This document shows, in pieces, positions 46,875 to 58,116 of a stretch of DNA of 64,000 nt. How positions within the stretch are numbered: the first letter of the stretch is position 1; each line of letters begins with the position of its first letter. Origin of the DNA: Styela clava. Lineage: Eukaryota; Chordata; Ascidiacea; Stolidobranchia; Styelidae. The stretch spans positions 15,438,001 through 15,502,000 of the forward strand of contig NC_135262.1 in NCBI RefSeq assembly GCF_964204865.1. Direction: 5' to 3'. A program made the translations under genes and the position numbers. Under the pieces are notes generated by a model that saw nothing but the letters and a program-made list of their open reading frames with translations, made no database searches and had not been told where the DNA came from.

Positions 46875-49160
46875 CAAATAACAGAAATGGCAGATTTTTT
46901 AATGATGGACTGGAAATGTGCAAAATGGAAGATTTCGTGATGGACGAAATTATGCTCTGCTCAAATATGGAAAAGACCGGATATACAAATGTTAAACCGT
47001 AAATATATATTACTACGGTTAAACTGCACGAACTGGTATTTAAAAATTCACAATCGATTTTTAAATTGGTGTGTTAACGTTTTAGTAGATTTTACTAGAT
47101 ATATGTTTGAGCATGGAACGGAAACATGCATTCGCACTTCATTCTAGGATTTTTCGGATTGTTTGTTTACATGCCGCATCACACGCACAGCGGATATTGA
47201 AAAGATTGCACGCAACCTGATTACCAAGTGAAACGCCTGAGTAATGACTGCCGTCAATATTCATGTTTATTTGTTTGTGTTTGTGACTCGTTTTCTTTCT
47301 TCTTTGGTAAGTGAACGCGTTTAATACGTTTTAAACCTATTTTATTAGGTTTTGTTCACTTTCCAGATTCTTCGTCTTAATCTTTTGTGTAGATATGTTT
47401 ACTTTGTTTTTGCGAATGAATCGAAATAAAATCTTATCTTTTTTAATGCTGTTGCAACCAAAGCCAGTGTAATAAGACCAAATCCCAGTTTATTGTAAAT
47501 TTGAGACATAACTTTCTTCGAAAATTTAAGTCTACCCTAAATTTCAAATGCCATTCACTTATTAATTTCTTGCATATCACCATTATTGCAATTTATACAA
47601 ATCAACTTAAGTAAAATTTCATTTTTAATAAAAATAAAAATATCATAATTATTGTTGAGTGTTCGAGGGGTGCGAGTTTGACATCCTCTGGTCTACCGTG
47701 CTGAGAATGCATCCAAATGATATCCAGGCTTCAGCCCCGATCATCTATTAAACAAATTCCACATCTAGTAGGGCATTTATGCAGAGTCCCAACAACTTGG
47801 GGGATCATTCCTTTTTCTAATTTTGTATCAATTGTAATCTTCTTATTAAAACATGATTGGTACCTAATCAAGGGTGAAATTTCCTTTCTTGATAGCTGCT
47901 TTCTCCCTCCATATAGTTACATTCTTTTGCAGTTCATTACAATATACAATAAACTTTTATTTCGATTACTCTTACTTTGCAAAGTACGTCATTTCATAGA
48001 TAGCTCTTAGGTATGTAATCCTTTTCTACTGGAAAGTGAAATTGGTTTTGGGAGGTAGAAACTAAAATTTCACCATTTTTTTTTTTTCTTTTTTCTACTT
48101 TAGCCTTTCCAACGTGACAAACCACCATCTGATATTTTTCAGCTTCACTCCACTGTAAAATATTCATAACGTTGGCGAGTGGATGTACCTTCCTAATTTC
48201 GCCATGGGACAGTCTAAAAATATTTGTTTCCCATGGGAAATAATGGATCGGGGTTCAGTGGGACATGCCACTGGGCACAATTCGGCAGTGTTTGATCCAT
48301 TGAGTGCTCAGAGGCCTAGAGATGCGCAATGAGCATATATATGCTCATTGAGATGCGTTATCTTTTGTGTAATATTTTGGTATCTTTCGCCCCATGGCCC
48401 AATATGAAATATATTCGAGAATCAAAAGTATTTCTAAATTCAGATTTGACAAAGGAAATAATTCAATTTGTTTACGGAAATTTATGGAAAAATATCTGAA
48501 ATATTTTGGATGGACATTGATTTAAAAAATATTGAATCTTAAAATTTGTAGTCTCCCTGTTCTTTATATGATAATGCTTATTTTTAAGGGAATAATACGT
48601 TGAATTTAACAGAATGACCCATTGTGCCCCAGGTTCTGTCCGAATGTGCCCACAAGTGGGGTACAGTGGGACACTTGACAAGCGTTTTTTAAAGCATTTT
48701 GGTGGTAAGATGTGTGTCGCAAGGGAATTTCCTAGCCGCTGAATAAAAACTACATTTACGCTCTCTGCAATAATCCTGCAAAGTGAAATGATTGTGCAGA
48801 ATAAATGGCTCAAATTATGCAAAAGTAAAAAAAATATCTCAACCTTCCCCACTTTCCCCAACCTGCTGTGCAAGTTGGAGAAAGTGCACTGGGTAAAAGT
48901 TGACTTGTTTGCATATCCGAATATAGGTATTATTGAATGTTCATATTAAAATGGGTTTGTCAAGTTTGCGTTGCTAATATGACGAATATTGTCAACAAAA
49001 TTTAATCGGTAATCGTAACTATATGTAATACCAGTAATAATACGTCGAGCGGTTTTATAATATTGTGTTTTAGACTCCGCTTTTCTGCATTTTTGCAGTC
49101 TTGTGGACTTCTGCTTTTTGTGTTTGGGATTAACGCACAGGACGGTACCGGTACCTCTTC
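46875..49160. other. No recognised gene
   Basis: It contains the second copy of the 35-bp motif (46991-47025), a stretch at 47317-47360 resembling the 3' part of the hAT element near 57771 (ACGTTTTAAACCT...AGGTTTTGT), the palindrome at 48320-48357, and CAGTGGGACA words near 48259 and 48661 that may be element ends. A minus-strand open frame of 133 codons at 48472-48873 looks non-coding in composition. Confidence 0.5.
48320..48357. repeat. Perfect 24-bp palindrome flanked by direct repeats
   Basis: CAATGAGCATAT/ATATGCTCATTG (48327-48350) is perfectly self-complementary. It lies between two AGATGCG repeats (48320-48326 and 48351-48357), and TGAGTGCTCA lies just before (48301-48310). Confidence 0.9.
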
Positions 49161-49169
49161 GACGTTGGA

Positions 49170-52100
49170 ATGTCCTCCACGGTTTTTAGAATTCTTGTTA
49201 CACGGAGAATACCGAGAGAAGCCATCGATATTCTTGCTACCAAGTAGGTATTTTACATGTTTTAGTGTATTGCTAAATTCGTAGCCTCGGCATAGTTAAC
49301 AAACAGCTTCTTGCAGTCATCTTTTCAGTTTTTTTGATGGCTGATATTTAATTCAATTATCCTAACAGTGTAGACATATACGGTCGGACGATATCTAGAC
49401 TTCTTTGCTATCAGAAGTCAGTCTTAACGTTTTTTTAGCTTGACTAATATTGTGCTTATTCAGATGCAATATTGATGTCTGGGACAGTGATGAATGCATC
49501 CCTAACCAAACATTGCATAAACGAATAGAAGGAATTGATGGATTATTTTGTCTTCTTACTGATAAAATTGGCAGTGCAACACTTGATGCTGCAGGTAACA
49601 TAGAAGATGATTTGTCCAAGAAATATTGTTGTTTAATTGAGATTTGGTGGGATATATTAAAGTCAGCCAGAAAAGCGCCAAAGGGCTAAAGGGAAGTTTG
49701 CACTTGTTAATTTCAATTTGTTAGAAATTTTTTCTTTTATTTTTTTGTAATTGCATACACATAGTTAAGAAATTTTTGTTTTCTTGTTTTTATTAAAATA
49801 AGGTGCTATTAAATTCACTTTCAATGGCTGAATATTTTAATCTATTAAAATTTTATGTGTAATTAGTCTTCAAGGAGTTGATATGGGATGATAATTCACA
49901 ATGGTTTTTGATATGGTTTTATAGAGCTTAACTTTTTTCATCAAAATTTTTATCATCAGGTCCATCATTGAAAGTAGTAAGCACTATGTCTGTTGGTGTT
50001 GATCACATAGATTTACGTGAATGTGCCAGAAGAAATATAAATATTGGATATACTCCAGATGTTTTAACAGCGGCAACGGTAAAATAGAAATTTTGAGACT
50101 TGCTGCAATATGAAGATCTCTCATTCTTTCGTATGTCAAAAATTGAATTATTTTAATGAATGCTTTTTAATTTTGTCATAGGCAGAATTTACTTTAGCAT
50201 TATTGCTTGCAACATCTCGTAGAATTGTTGAAGCAACACGAGAAGCGCAGAGGTCAGTATATGTGAGCATACTGAAACCTTAATTGAATTTGTCTATTCT
50301 TGCGGAATATAGAGGATTTTTACTTTTTTTTGCATTAAAGTATCGTTGGGAATTAAGGTTACTTGGTACACTGCCAATAGTGTATGAAATCAAATTTGAA
50401 TTATAGGTTTTTTGCTTTCTCAATTATTTGTACTTATACATCCTCCTCCTACAGGATGTATATGAAAATCTTATACCATGGTGAGCGTGAGCACTGTCTG
50501 TATATACTCAAAAACATAATCTAGACAGCTTGTGGGGATTGATTTCTGTAAAATTATAAAATCAATAGTGCTAACGGTGCACTAAGGTCATTCCTGTATT
50601 GAAATATACTAAGTTAAAAGCTTGCCTCACAATAAATACTTATTAGCCAACTTTATTCACTTGTCTCTTTTCCATATTTAGTGGAGGCTGGGGAACTTGG
50701 AAGCCTACATGGTTATGTGGTCCATCTTTATTGGGAGGTACTGTCGGTATAGTTGGTTTGGGTAGAATTGGAATCGCAACGCTGGAGAGACTCAGACCTT
50801 TTGGACCAAAAAAGTTTCTGTATAATAATACTAAACGAAGGTCAATAGAAGAGGAAAACGAACTTTCAGTCGAATATGGTAACTAGGGTTTTATTGTACA
50901 AAAATTGCCTACAAATTTTTTTTTACGCTCATATTCTGTCCACTGGTTAACAACACTGAACTTTGGCCTACTCAAGTTCTTCTCCAAACTTAGAGATTTA
51001 CATCCTGGATATCTGGCACCGGTAGCCATCGTTTAGTGTATGTGGAAAATTGCTTTCCTGGTCCCAGTAAATGTTTATTTGTTTCTTCGATGGATGACAC
51101 AATTATTGTTTGATAAAATTTTAACACAGCTACTCTAGATGACCTTTTGAAAAGAAGTGACTTTGTGCTCTGCTTATGTGCTTTGACTCCAGAATCAACA
51201 AATCTATTTAACAGAGAAGCTTTTAATAAAATGAAAAGGACTGCGATCTTTATAAATACAGCCAGGTAAACATGTTTTTTTGTGATTTTATTCCAGTACA
51301 CTATAAAAGTGAGAGTTTTGAACTGATTGTATTGTGAATCTGTGATGGGAGCAAAAGGTGATGAAATTTTATAGGCCCAAGGTATTTAACAATGGATCAC
51401 AAGCACTTCCTGAAACTCTAAAGCTCTTAATATTAAAATACTTCTTTATTTTATAATCAAGCCCATGCATTTGAAGCGAATAACTGGCTAATATATTCCA
51501 TATTCGATATGGACTGGTATCCGGAAGAAAGGCAATGGTTCGCCATATGATTAAGCTGTTTTATTGACATTACCCTCTGGGATAAATATGAAAATCCTAA
51601 TAAAAATCCTGCACTTGAATTTGTAAGCTGTTATTGTAAAGCTGACAGGCTCTGTATTACTATATTCAAACCTATTCAATCTTTTTTTAATAAATTCACT
51701 TTGTCTATTTTGAAACTCATTTATTCCTCTTTACTATGTATATTTTAAAACTGTAACCCCATTATTTGCATGTATAGCTAACCCTCCATGTACCATGGAT
51801 TCTTTACATGATTCCATGCACAACATATCAATAGATTCTGATGTTATGTTATAATTGGTTGGTTGTGTGGTGCATCATTCTGAGTGTCAGGAATACATTC
51901 GCACTGCGCCTCTGATTACCTTGTGTGGGTTAGCACTTCGCAGGTTTGAATCCTGGGATTATTATGTGTGAAAGGTTTGCTGGACTCAGCCGCCGTATGG
52001 TGGTTCACATAACCAATTGCTGGTCGGTTATAACTTCCTCCGCCATCAAGTCCATGCATATGAAACAAATGACTGGCTGACTAATCCCATATTTGATATG

Positions 52101-53384
52101 GACTGGTAACCGGATGAGATGCCGAGATTCGCCATAAGTTAATTGTTCACTTTACAATCCGAGTTATTCCATATGTGATTTAAGCCTATATTTGCGCTGT
52201 TATTTCATTACATTTTGCTTCCCATGTTCATACAGGGGTGGTATTGTTGATCAAGATGCTTTGTATGAAGCCTTGTCGTCCAATAAAATCGCAGCTGCTG
52301 GAATTGATGTAACAAATCCGGAACCTCTACCTGTTGATAATGCACTTTTTAAATTAAACAACTGTGGTATGTTATGAATTAATTGTTGAAACCGTTTTAG
52401 ATTGCTATATTGTTTTGAGTTCTAGGCTGGCTTCAACCGATCTGCCTATGGTTAATACTAGGATAGGATAGGATTTACATATTTATCCCGGGGGAGAGGA
52501 AAGCCGATACGATGGCTTATCCATATGGCGAACCACGGCCTCTCGTCCGGTTACCATTCCAAGTCAGGTATGGGATAAGTTATATTGTTTGTTTTCGGAA
52601 GCATGGACTTGGTGGTGGAGGAAGTCGTAACCGACCAGCGGTTACGTGAACCACCCAACGACGGCGATGAGTCCGGCAATCCTCTCGCACATAACCATCC
52701 CTGCATGGGATTCGAACCCACGCAGAGTAATTAGAGGTGCGGTGGCGAGCGAACACCTAACACTTAGCCCGTTGAGCCACACCGCCGCGCCAAACTATAT
52801 TAACTTTGGCTTTCATTTTAGGACAGATATAGAAACAATTTTTTTTTTCTTCATGTGTGAGTCAGTTATGTTACATTTAATATGATTTTTGGGCGGCATT
52901 TCTTACTGTGCCATACACACTCACCCTCGAATGCGGAAATAGATCTCGCCAGTCGCCATCGCGATGATTGTATATTTCGTTGGTGAATGGGAAGCATTTC
53001 GTTGTTTTATCATTATTATTTCTTCAAAAGTATTCCGTTTAATGTAAATGGAGGCAAACTTAGAAGTTCAAACGCAAACAACACGATCCGCCTCGTACAC
53101 GCTAGAACTCTATAACCGTATTGTTTTGTTTGCGTTGGAAATTTCAAGTTTACCATTACTGAATTAGTAAAAAAATAGCGAAATAATAAAATGACTGGAT
53201 ACTTCAGTACCATAAAAAAATCCTTTGCTGTTCTCTGACCTACTGTTTTATTTCTACAGTGATAACGCCGCATATTGCAAGTGCCTCGTTGCAAACCCGA
53301 ACGAAAATGGCTACTCTAGCTGCCGAGAATTTGTTATGTGGGTTGGAAGGTATAGAAATGCCTGCAAAATATTCCATCTCCTGA
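49170..53384 (+). CDS. GRHPR: Glyoxylate reductase/hydroxypyruvate reductase (8 exons, 327 aa)
   Basis: Exons are 49170-49243, 49464-49594, 49960-50078, 50182-50252, 50682-50878, 51130-51265, 52236-52366 and 53260-53384. All junctions keep frame, giving 328 codons with TGA, essentially the length of animal GRHPR. The enzyme uses NAD(P)H to reduce glyoxylate to glycolate and hydroxypyruvate to D-glycerate, removing glyoxylate before it becomes oxalate. Visible hallmarks are ILVTRRIP at the N-terminus, [22 protein letters not shown], the cofactor loop GLGRIG (157-162), and the catalytic set R243 (TARGG), E272 (NPEPLP) and H291 (PHIASA). Exon 8 reads through a donor-like GAAGGTATAG to end EMPAKYSIS, matching the family C-terminus. 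Introns 6 and 7 hold SINEs. TTTTATAA at 49053 may be the TATA; acceptor-like TTTTAG and TTTGCAG upstream of the ATG hint at a leader intron or trans-splice site. Confidence 0.95.
51460..51615 (+). mobile_element. SINE 3' fragment in GRHPR intron 6
   Basis: It holds the block AAGCCCATGCATTTGAA, then ATATGGACTGGTATCCGGA, GCCATATGATTAAG, and the tail AAAATCCTAATAAAAATCCT. This is the body and tail of the family at 54172, without the tRNA head. Confidence 0.65.
51886..52145 (+). mobile_element. Diverged SINE in GRHPR intron 6
   Basis: It has a tRNA-like head remnant with the B box CAGGTTTGAATCCTGGG (51939-51955), followed by TGGTTCACATAACC, TGCTGGTCGGTTATAAC and TTGATATGGACTGGTAACCGG. Same family as 54172 but older. 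Confidence 0.7.
52459..52793 (-). mobile_element. tRNA-derived SINE in GRHPR intron 7
   Basis: On the minus strand it begins GGCGCGGCGGTGTGGCTCAA, a tRNA-like A box, has the B box GGTTCGAATCCC (52707-52719), then a 200-bp body with GCTGGTCGGTTACGAC, and ends in a short ATCCT repeat tail. It is near full length. Confidence 0.85.
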
Positions 53385-54171
53385 TATTTTATCGATTTAA
53401 TTATTTTAATTATACGATCAATCCTCTTGGCTCTGTTTCTCGTTGATATATATATAAAGGCGGTAGGAACATTTTGTTCTAAAGTTTGTTTTGTCGTTGG
53501 ACTGCAAAAGTTCTATTACGAGTTCGGAGACTGTCTGTGTTACCCAAGTAAATATATCTCCTTCTCATAGGCTTCAGTATCTTTACACAATTTGATGTAA
53601 ACTAGGCGAACAAAATTTGTTACCTTCATATTGGTACACACACTTCTGGACCGCCGCCGCATCAACCATCTGATATTTATAATAGGCAGTTAAAGGCGTT
53701 ATGCGACCTAGATGCTCACACGAGATATAAAAAATAAAACAATCAAAAGAAGAGAATTTTTAGAGCACTACTTCTCAAACATTCGGAATCCGTGATACCT
53801 TTCCAGAGACTCTAGCATGTAGCTCCCAACTCTAGTACAAAAATACATAGTTTTGCTTTTACCGGATTCCCACTCTGATATTTTAATCTCCACGCAAGAG
53901 CGGGAGAGGATAACGGCAAGAATATGTCGTATCTAGAAATACTTATTGAAATGAATCCCGTGTGAGCGCGTCATTGCAGTCGTTTGGAATAGTCTTGTCA
54001 CCACACTTTTTCATTGCTTTGTAGTGATTTGAAGTAGCTGAAAAATAGCAATAGACTATCTAATTAAGCTAGAAAATGTTGTGTCCTATTACGGGCTGAG
54101 AAAAACATCGATACTCCCGACTATAAGTTGTAATTTTTAACTTTAATATCAAAATTTATAAGGAAAACTTT
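53385..54171. other. Short gap between GRHPR and a SINE
   Basis: It holds a fragment of the GAAGTATG MITE family (53505-53655: TTCTATTACGAGTTCGGAG at the left, CACACTTCTGGACCGCCGCC at the right). Otherwise nothing. No AATAAA was found close to the GRHPR stop. Confidence 0.5.
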
Positions 54172-54490
54172 TGGCGCGGCAGTGTGGCTCATGCTAAGCG
54201 TTAAAAGAATACGCTCGCCACCGCACCTCTAATTACTTTGCATGGGTTCGCATCCCATGCGGGGATGGTTATGTGCGAGAGGAGAGAGCCGTCGTAGGGT
54301 GAACCACTTAACCGCTGGTCGGTTACGGCTTCCTCCACAATCAAGTCCATGCTTCCGAAAACAAGTAACTACATAATCCCATACCCGACATGGAATGGTA
54401 ACCGGACGAGAGGCCGTACTCCGCCATATGGTTAAGCCGTCTTATCGGTTTTCCTCTCCCCCGCGGTAAATATGTAAAATCCTATCCTAT
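54172..54490 (+). mobile_element. tRNA-derived SINE, near full length
   Basis: The head GGCGCGGCAGTGTGGCTCAT is followed by the B-box-like GGGTTCGCATCCCA (54244-54256), a body with CCGCTGGTCGGTTACGGC and CATGGAATGGTAACCGGACG, and the tail AAAATCCTATCCTAT. It aligns end to end with the minus-strand copy at 52459-52793. Confidence 0.85.
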
Positions 54491-54729
54491 AAGCATTATG
54501 ATATTAAAGACATGTACCTTTTTGACATGGACCGTTCCCTCAAAAACCATATCCTAAACGAAGCTGGAACTGTGGAACAGGTACCGTAACCTTCCAATAT
54601 CAGGTTACCCGTACCGTCCTGGCTGTCCCGGATTCTGTGACTATGATGATCACGTGCCTATTTCCAACGTGGATCGAAATACCAAATGACTCAAGTCACA
54701 GATTTAAAATCAAGTCTTTTACAATACCG

Positions 54730-57700
54730 CAGTTGCGGCGCGTCAATAGGGCCAACCGGGGCAATGCCCCGGTTGTTTTTTCGGTATAATAAAAAATATT
54801 CGAAAAATACCTCAATATCGGTTGCACAGACTGTCTACACTAGCCATATTCTCCCGACATGGTTCATTTTTCGCTCGCAAAGCCTTCGCCGAACGTCGAC
54901 GGGGCGACGCCGATTTTGCCCCGGTTGCTCATTGTATATCGTATTCACTCTTTTATCTTCCACTCGCCGCGTTTGTCTCGTTTGTTTTCTGTTTCTTTTA
55001 CTAAATCATCGGGGCCGATCAGGGCTAGCCCCGAAATTATGACGACACAATGCCGACGTTTCTTACAACAACGTGTTGACATATTCACGCATTCCTTCTC
55101 GTTCGTTGGTTGCTTGAAGAGTTGATAGTTTCCTCGCCTTCGTTTTTGTCGCTTGTTTCGCTATTTGAATCAGTTAGAGACCTTTAGTACATTTGCTTTC
55201 GATTTTCCACATTCCTTTTGAGCTCCTCACTTCCTTCCGGCTTCGCATTTCTTAGCCTTAGACCTCATAATGAATAAGGTTGATGCACTACTTCGCACTC
55301 CGTTTTCGCAGCTGCCGCTGGAACAAAAATTAGAGGTACAGCGTCTAGGGCCTTATCAACCAAAAAATTGTTCACTGGAACAATCCCATGACGGAGGAAA
55401 GCGTCTGTAACGTAATACGTATGTCTTACGTTGGTTACTAATGCGTATACGTTAGTTCTCTCGTTCTGTTGTATGACGCTCTGACGTTGTGCGTTTGTAC
55501 AGTATCGTCTCGTATTTTCATTTCGTTACTTTATTCATTATATTCATTCCGTATATATTGCTTCACTTGCACTGCACATGTATCTTACATCTTACATTCT
55601 TATGAACACTTGTAATACACTAGTGCACCGTTGTAGCGGTGTTGATATTTCTGACTGATTTATATGTATATTGGGACAACAGAATAGCCGAGTATTTCGC
55701 CTGTATTCCAAAGACAGTTCAATAGTCGTTAGCGAGGAAGACGGTCTTTTTCTACACTGTCAATCGCCGTCGCCTTTAACCCTCGCTACGTTACACGTCG
55801 GCGTACGTTCTGCGCAGAAACTTGGTATAAAAAACACGAATGGTTGTGTTACAGCGAGGACAAAAATGCACTTTTTTGTTTTTATTGCCTACTTTTTGCT
55901 ACCGCCCGTGACTCCCGTTGGTGTAAATTCGGTTTTAGAGATATTAAACATCTTTCCGAGCGTGCCAGGGATCATCAATCTTCTATGGAGCATCTGGACA
56001 ATGCAGTAAAATACCGAACATTCGGAAATGTTAATATTGCAGCACAGTTGGATGAAGGACGCGCGGTTTCTATTCGTCGGCACAACTAAAACGTCGAGAA
56101 AAACCGCCATGTTCTCGGTCGATTGATAGATGTTTTGAAGTTCATTGGTTGTCACGAGCTGTCCCTCCGTGGGCACGATGAACGGGCTGGCTCTTCTAAT
56201 AGAGGGGTATTTTTGGATATGGTAGAATACACCGCATCCCTAGATGCAGTATTGAGAGATCATCTTGATGCCGCAACTGTTTCGAAAGGGACATCTAAGG
56301 ATATCCAAAATGATTTGCTCGACTCAATGTATAAAATTTATTTGCAACATCTGGCTCTGGAAATTGAGAATTGCCAGTTCCTTTCGATTCAGTCTGACGA
56401 GACAACTGACATCACGTGCGTTTCCAAACTGTCTGTGATTTTTCGGTTTGTGAAAGATGGTAAACCTACCGAGAGATTTCACAGCTTTGTACCAATCGTT
56501 GATCGCACGGCTTGCGGGATATCGGCTGTACTGAAAGAAGTGCCTTACAACGCGAAGTCAAAATTGATAGCTCAAACTTATGACGGCGCGGCAGTCATGA
56601 GTGGGTCGAAACATGGTGTTCAAGTTTATATAAAAGAAGATTTTCCTCATGCGCATTTTTTACATTGTTATGCACACCAATTTAACCTCGTTATTAAAAA
56701 TATGTATCTTGATACCCCTCTCGTCCGTATATTTTTTGCAAATGTTTCGGGGTTTTCTTCATTTTTTTCCGTTTCGCCGAAGCGCTCTGACCTCCTTCGC
56801 CAGATATGTAGCCGCCGTCTCCCAGCTTGTGCACCAACACGTTGGAACTTCCAATCACGCGTGGTGCAGGGCGTGTCCGAAATTAGGTCTAAGCTCATTG
56901 AGTGTTTCAATGGCATTCAGAGCTCTCCGGTTTGGGACGAACGCTCTGTGAGGGAGGCGGCAGGTCTAAAGCGTCTGCTAGAAGATGGTGAGTTTTCATT
57001 TTTTCTCGCTTTTTTCTCCACAATATTCTATCACGTGGATGTATTATACGGCGCATTGCAGTCAAGGCTAATGGATGGAGCGTCTGTGCAGTCGTGTATT
57101 TCAGACTTCTGCGATGCTGTATCTCGTATCCGGGAAACAATAAAACACGACGACACATGGAGTGCTTCTTTACGCCGCGGGCAAACAACGCAGCGTTTGA
57201 TTTTGTCTGCAAAGGAATGCTGTGACATTCTGGTGAATCAAATAGGCGATCGTCTGCGCACTGAACACCTTGCCGCGTTCTCTTTGATGAAACCCAAAAA
57301 TTTTTCAAAATTTGCACGTCAATTTCCCATCTATTTGTTGGCTACTGTCTCCAAATTTTACCCCATGATAAACGTGGGTAAATTGGAAAATGAATTGCGA
57401 ATTGGGTTCCTCATAGATAACACTCTAGTAACTACCTTTGCGGCGTCTGCAAAATTTCTGGACATCATTTTGACGACGCCTATTTCTTCCGCCGACGCAG
57501 AGCGAACATTCAGCACGCTGAAGCGTATTAAAACGTGTCTCAGAAACACAATGAAGCAAGATAGATTAAATTCCTTGGCTGTTTTATCCATTCACAGAGA
57601 CGTTATTTCTGGGATGCATGACTTTAATCAGCGCGTTATTGAGCATTTTGCTTCCAAAAAACCGCGGCGTGTTGCATATATGTTCAAGCAGTAGAAGTCT

Positions 57701-58108
57701 AGCAGCATATATATCTATGAGTGAGCGACGCATGTTCTTATCTTTGCATTAACTTTCCTTTCTCCATAATAACGTTTTAAACCTTATTTTAGGTTTTGTC
57801 TGCTTTCCCGAAGTTTCTGTTAATATGTCATTGTATTTATCTGGGTAAATATTGCCTTTCCTTTTGAAAGAGGTTTCAAAATAAACTATGTCTATATTTA
57901 TTAATCGCTTGACTTGGACCGGTTTTAAAGACACTTTCTTATCGTTAAAAATTGTCGCTTTTGCCGATTGGTTGTTACAAATGGAATGGTTTTTATACTC
58001 ATAAAATGATGGGAGAACTTACAGCGCTCATCCTGTCCCCGTAGATGAGGGTGACTTGGTCCCGCAGTAGCTTGCCCCGGTTGTCAAAATGACCACGCAC
58101 CGCCACTG
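54730..58108 (+). mobile_element. Complete hAT transposon, 3379 bp, perfect target duplication
   Basis: CAATACCG flanks both ends (54722-54729 and 58109-58116). The ends CAGTTGCGGCGCGT and (reverse complement) CAGTGGCGGTGCGT are inverted repeats starting CAG, as in hAT elements. The subterminal word GCCCCGGTTG occurs at 54766, 54918 and 58074 and inverted at 54753. It carries one transposase gene in plus orientation. The perfect target duplication and nearly open gene mark a recent insertion. Confidence 0.93.
55270..57694 (+). pseudogene. hAT transposase, TTF zinc finger / DUF4371 type, one in-frame stop
   Basis: The first exon 55270-55406 (MNKVDALLRTPFSQLPLEQK...) appears to splice (GT at 55407, AAG before 55741) to one long exon reaching 57694, about 696 codons. 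A TTF-type zinc finger is visible around codons 65-110 (ETWYKKHEWLCYSEDKNALF, then CFYCLLF). Then come FRGHDE-like LRGHDERAGSSNRG, SDETTD with the first catalytic Asp, YDGAAVMSG with the second, the HCYAH motif, and the C-terminal dimer region SSADAERTFSTLKRIK with the catalytic Glu. A TAA at 56087-56089 (codon 162) interrupts the frame between finger and core, the only visible lesion; the frame continues unchanged after it. Proteins of this kind include domesticated ZMYM/ZNF862-like genes, but here it sits inside an intact transposon. Confidence 0.88.
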
Positions 58109-58116
58109 CAATACCG

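Noticed and set aside
48472-48873. Minus-strand frame of 133 codons
   Set aside because: AT-rich with no start context, splice partners or recognisable domain; likely chance.
49063-49284. 73-codon frame with a signal-peptide-like start overlapping GRHPR exon 1
   Set aside because: It begins with TTG after an in-frame stop, and the GRHPR frame on the same DNA reads [15 protein letters not shown] and splices cleanly.
55671-56176. Alternative frames of 81-112 codons across the transposase N-terminus
   Set aside because: Only the frame with the TTF zinc-finger cysteines and the continuation past 56089 makes sense; the others are overlaps.
56668-57591. Minus-strand frames of 65-136 codons under the transposase
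   Set aside because: They are antisense shadows of the transposase reading frame and carry no domain signal.
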